Origin: Rheinheimera pacifica
GTDB taxonomy: Bacteria > Pseudomonadota > Gammaproteobacteria > Enterobacterales > Alteromonadaceae
Reading direction: 5' to 3'
Assembly: GCF_024809855.1 (NCBI RefSeq)
Contig: NZ_JANUEM010000010.1
Coordinates: 1 to 64,000 of the forward strand
DNA: 64,000 bases
In this document: piece by piece, positions 63,407-64,000 of the stretch
Layout: each line of letters starts with the position of its first letter
Position numbering within the stretch: the stretch's first letter is position 1
The notes under the pieces: model-generated
Database searches by the model: none
Told to the model about the DNA's origin: nothing
The model's input: the letters and a program-made list of their open reading frames with translations, nothing else
Translations under genes and position numbers: made by a program

Positions 63407-64000
63407 GCTGACCACCAGCATTTTTATCCAGCCGTGCAGTGCTACCTGATGCATACGGTACAACGAAATATAAGCCAGCCGGGCAATACGGCCTTCTATC
63501 ATCATAGCACCACCCACTAAATTGCCCATTAAACTGCCGACAGTACCAAAACGGCTGAGTGAAATGAGCGAACCGTGATCTTTGTAGTTAAAGTCGCGTA
63601 GCGGTTTGGCATTTAGCTCAGCCAGAATATTTGTTGCTACCAGGCTGGCCATCTGATGGGCCGACTGTGCCCGTGGCGGCACCCACTTATTGTCTGGTAA
63701 CGGGTAACCGGCACAATCGCCAATGGCGTAAATGCGGTTATCCAGCGTGGTTTGCAGTTTGCTGTTTACCAGCAGTTGATTAATACGGTTATTTTCCAGG
63801 CCAGCTAAATTATGCAAAAAATCCGGGGCTTTAATGCCGGCTGCCCACACCATCAATTCAGCATCCAGATGCTCGTCACCCAATTGCAGCCCGTTGGCAT
63901 CGGCTGCTGTTACTTTGGTGTTAGTGCGTACTTTTACACCCAGCTTTTGCAGTTCTTTTAAGGCTGCCGCGGCAATACGCTCCGGCAATGCCGGTAAAAT
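63356..64000 (-). CDS. ndh: NADH dehydrogenase type II, C-terminal part
   Basis: The C-terminal 214 residues of a single-subunit NADH:quinone oxidoreductase, cut by the window's right edge. VWAAGIKAP and the flavin motif [11 protein letters not shown] are typical. [12 protein letters not shown] follows, with the membrane-associating end ([20 protein letters not shown]) and a basic amphipathic tail. The enzyme passes electrons from NADH to quinone without pumping protons. The N-terminal NADH- and FAD-binding half lies outside the window. Confidence 0.93.
   Translation of the reverse strand: MLPALPERIAAAALKELQKLGVKVRTNTKVTAADANGLQLGDEHLDAELMVWAAGIKAPDFLHNLAGLENNRINQLLVNSKLQTTLDNRIYAIGDCAGYPLPDNKWVPPRAQSAHQMASLVATNILAELNAKPLRDFNYKDHGSLISLSRFGTVGSLMGNLVGGAMMIEGRIARLAYISLYRMHQVALHGWIKMLVVSLVARINRIVRPRLKLH

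Overview
The window is one continuous piece of a Gammaproteobacterium chromosome. The evidence is the gene order cyaY | lptM-lysA-dapF-yigA-xerC-yigB-uvrD, a hemCDXY operon, a ubiD-fre pair, a fadM-type thioesterase and an E. coli-like 5S rRNA. Four large TonB-dependent receptors, a secreted pectate lyase and a NaChBac-type sodium channel suggest an aquatic, polymer-using heterotroph of the Alteromonadales/Chromatiaceae kind (for example the Rheinheimera/Alishewanella/Arsukibacterium group). The genus is inference only. Both edges cut genes: the 3' end of a 23S rRNA on the left and a type II NADH dehydrogenase on the right.

Layout. 1-360: end of an rRNA operon (23S, 5S, terminator). 0.4-13.5 kb: mostly minus strand, with tmcA, uvrD, a Bcr/CflA-type MFS pump, yigB, a YhaJ-like LysR regulator, xerC, yigA, dapF, lysA and lptM. 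A divergent DoxX gene and a small membrane protein gene lie inside this normally compact cluster. 13.5-19.8 kb: plus strand, with cyaY, a serine esterase, hemC-hemD-hemX-hemY, a hypoxanthine-DNA glycosylase and a proline-rich membrane protein. 19.8-25.5 kb: minus strand, with fadM, fre, a small ferredoxin, ubiD and a TonB-dependent receptor. 25.7-28.1 kb: metC, then about 1.2 kb of low-coding sequence that looks like a decayed run of integron gene cassettes (attC-like sites, two tiny ORFs and a broken VOC-family gene). 28.2-32.3 kb: pectate lyase, BacNav channel, VC0807-family membrane protein and an orphan LytTR response regulator. 32.7-41.1 kb: two tandem TonB-dependent receptors and ppc. 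41.3-51 kb: EamA transporter, exported MsrA-thioredoxin-MsrB fusion, threonine aldolase, a fourth receptor, a DsbD-like reductase with a partner redoxin, and a sialidase-fold protein. 51-59.4 kb: methionine salvage, with mtnK and mtnA divergent, mtnB-mtnC-mtnD, a methionine/KMTB-type aminotransferase and an omega-amidase. 59.5-64 kb: MFS transporter, cdd, deoA, a periplasmic binding-like protein and ndh.

How it fits together. The salvage genes cover every step from methylthioribose to methionine except the nucleosidase that releases methylthioribose. The amidase would remove the ketoglutaramate made if the aminotransferase uses glutamine. Sequences like the MetJ operator (AGACGTCT repeats) lie in front of metC, between mtnK and mtnA, and between mtnB and the aminotransferase gene, so the three loci may form one methionine-responsive regulon. 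The exported Msr fusion, DsbD-like protein and redoxin suggest a periplasmic thiol and methionine-sulfoxide repair system.

I found no CRISPR array, prophage, integrase, transposase or tRNA gene. The parts most worth a second look are the cassette remnant, the met-box regulon with its adjoining 21-bp palindrome, the Msr fusion, and a perfect 16-bp inverted repeat covering the ribosome-binding region of the gene at 62537.
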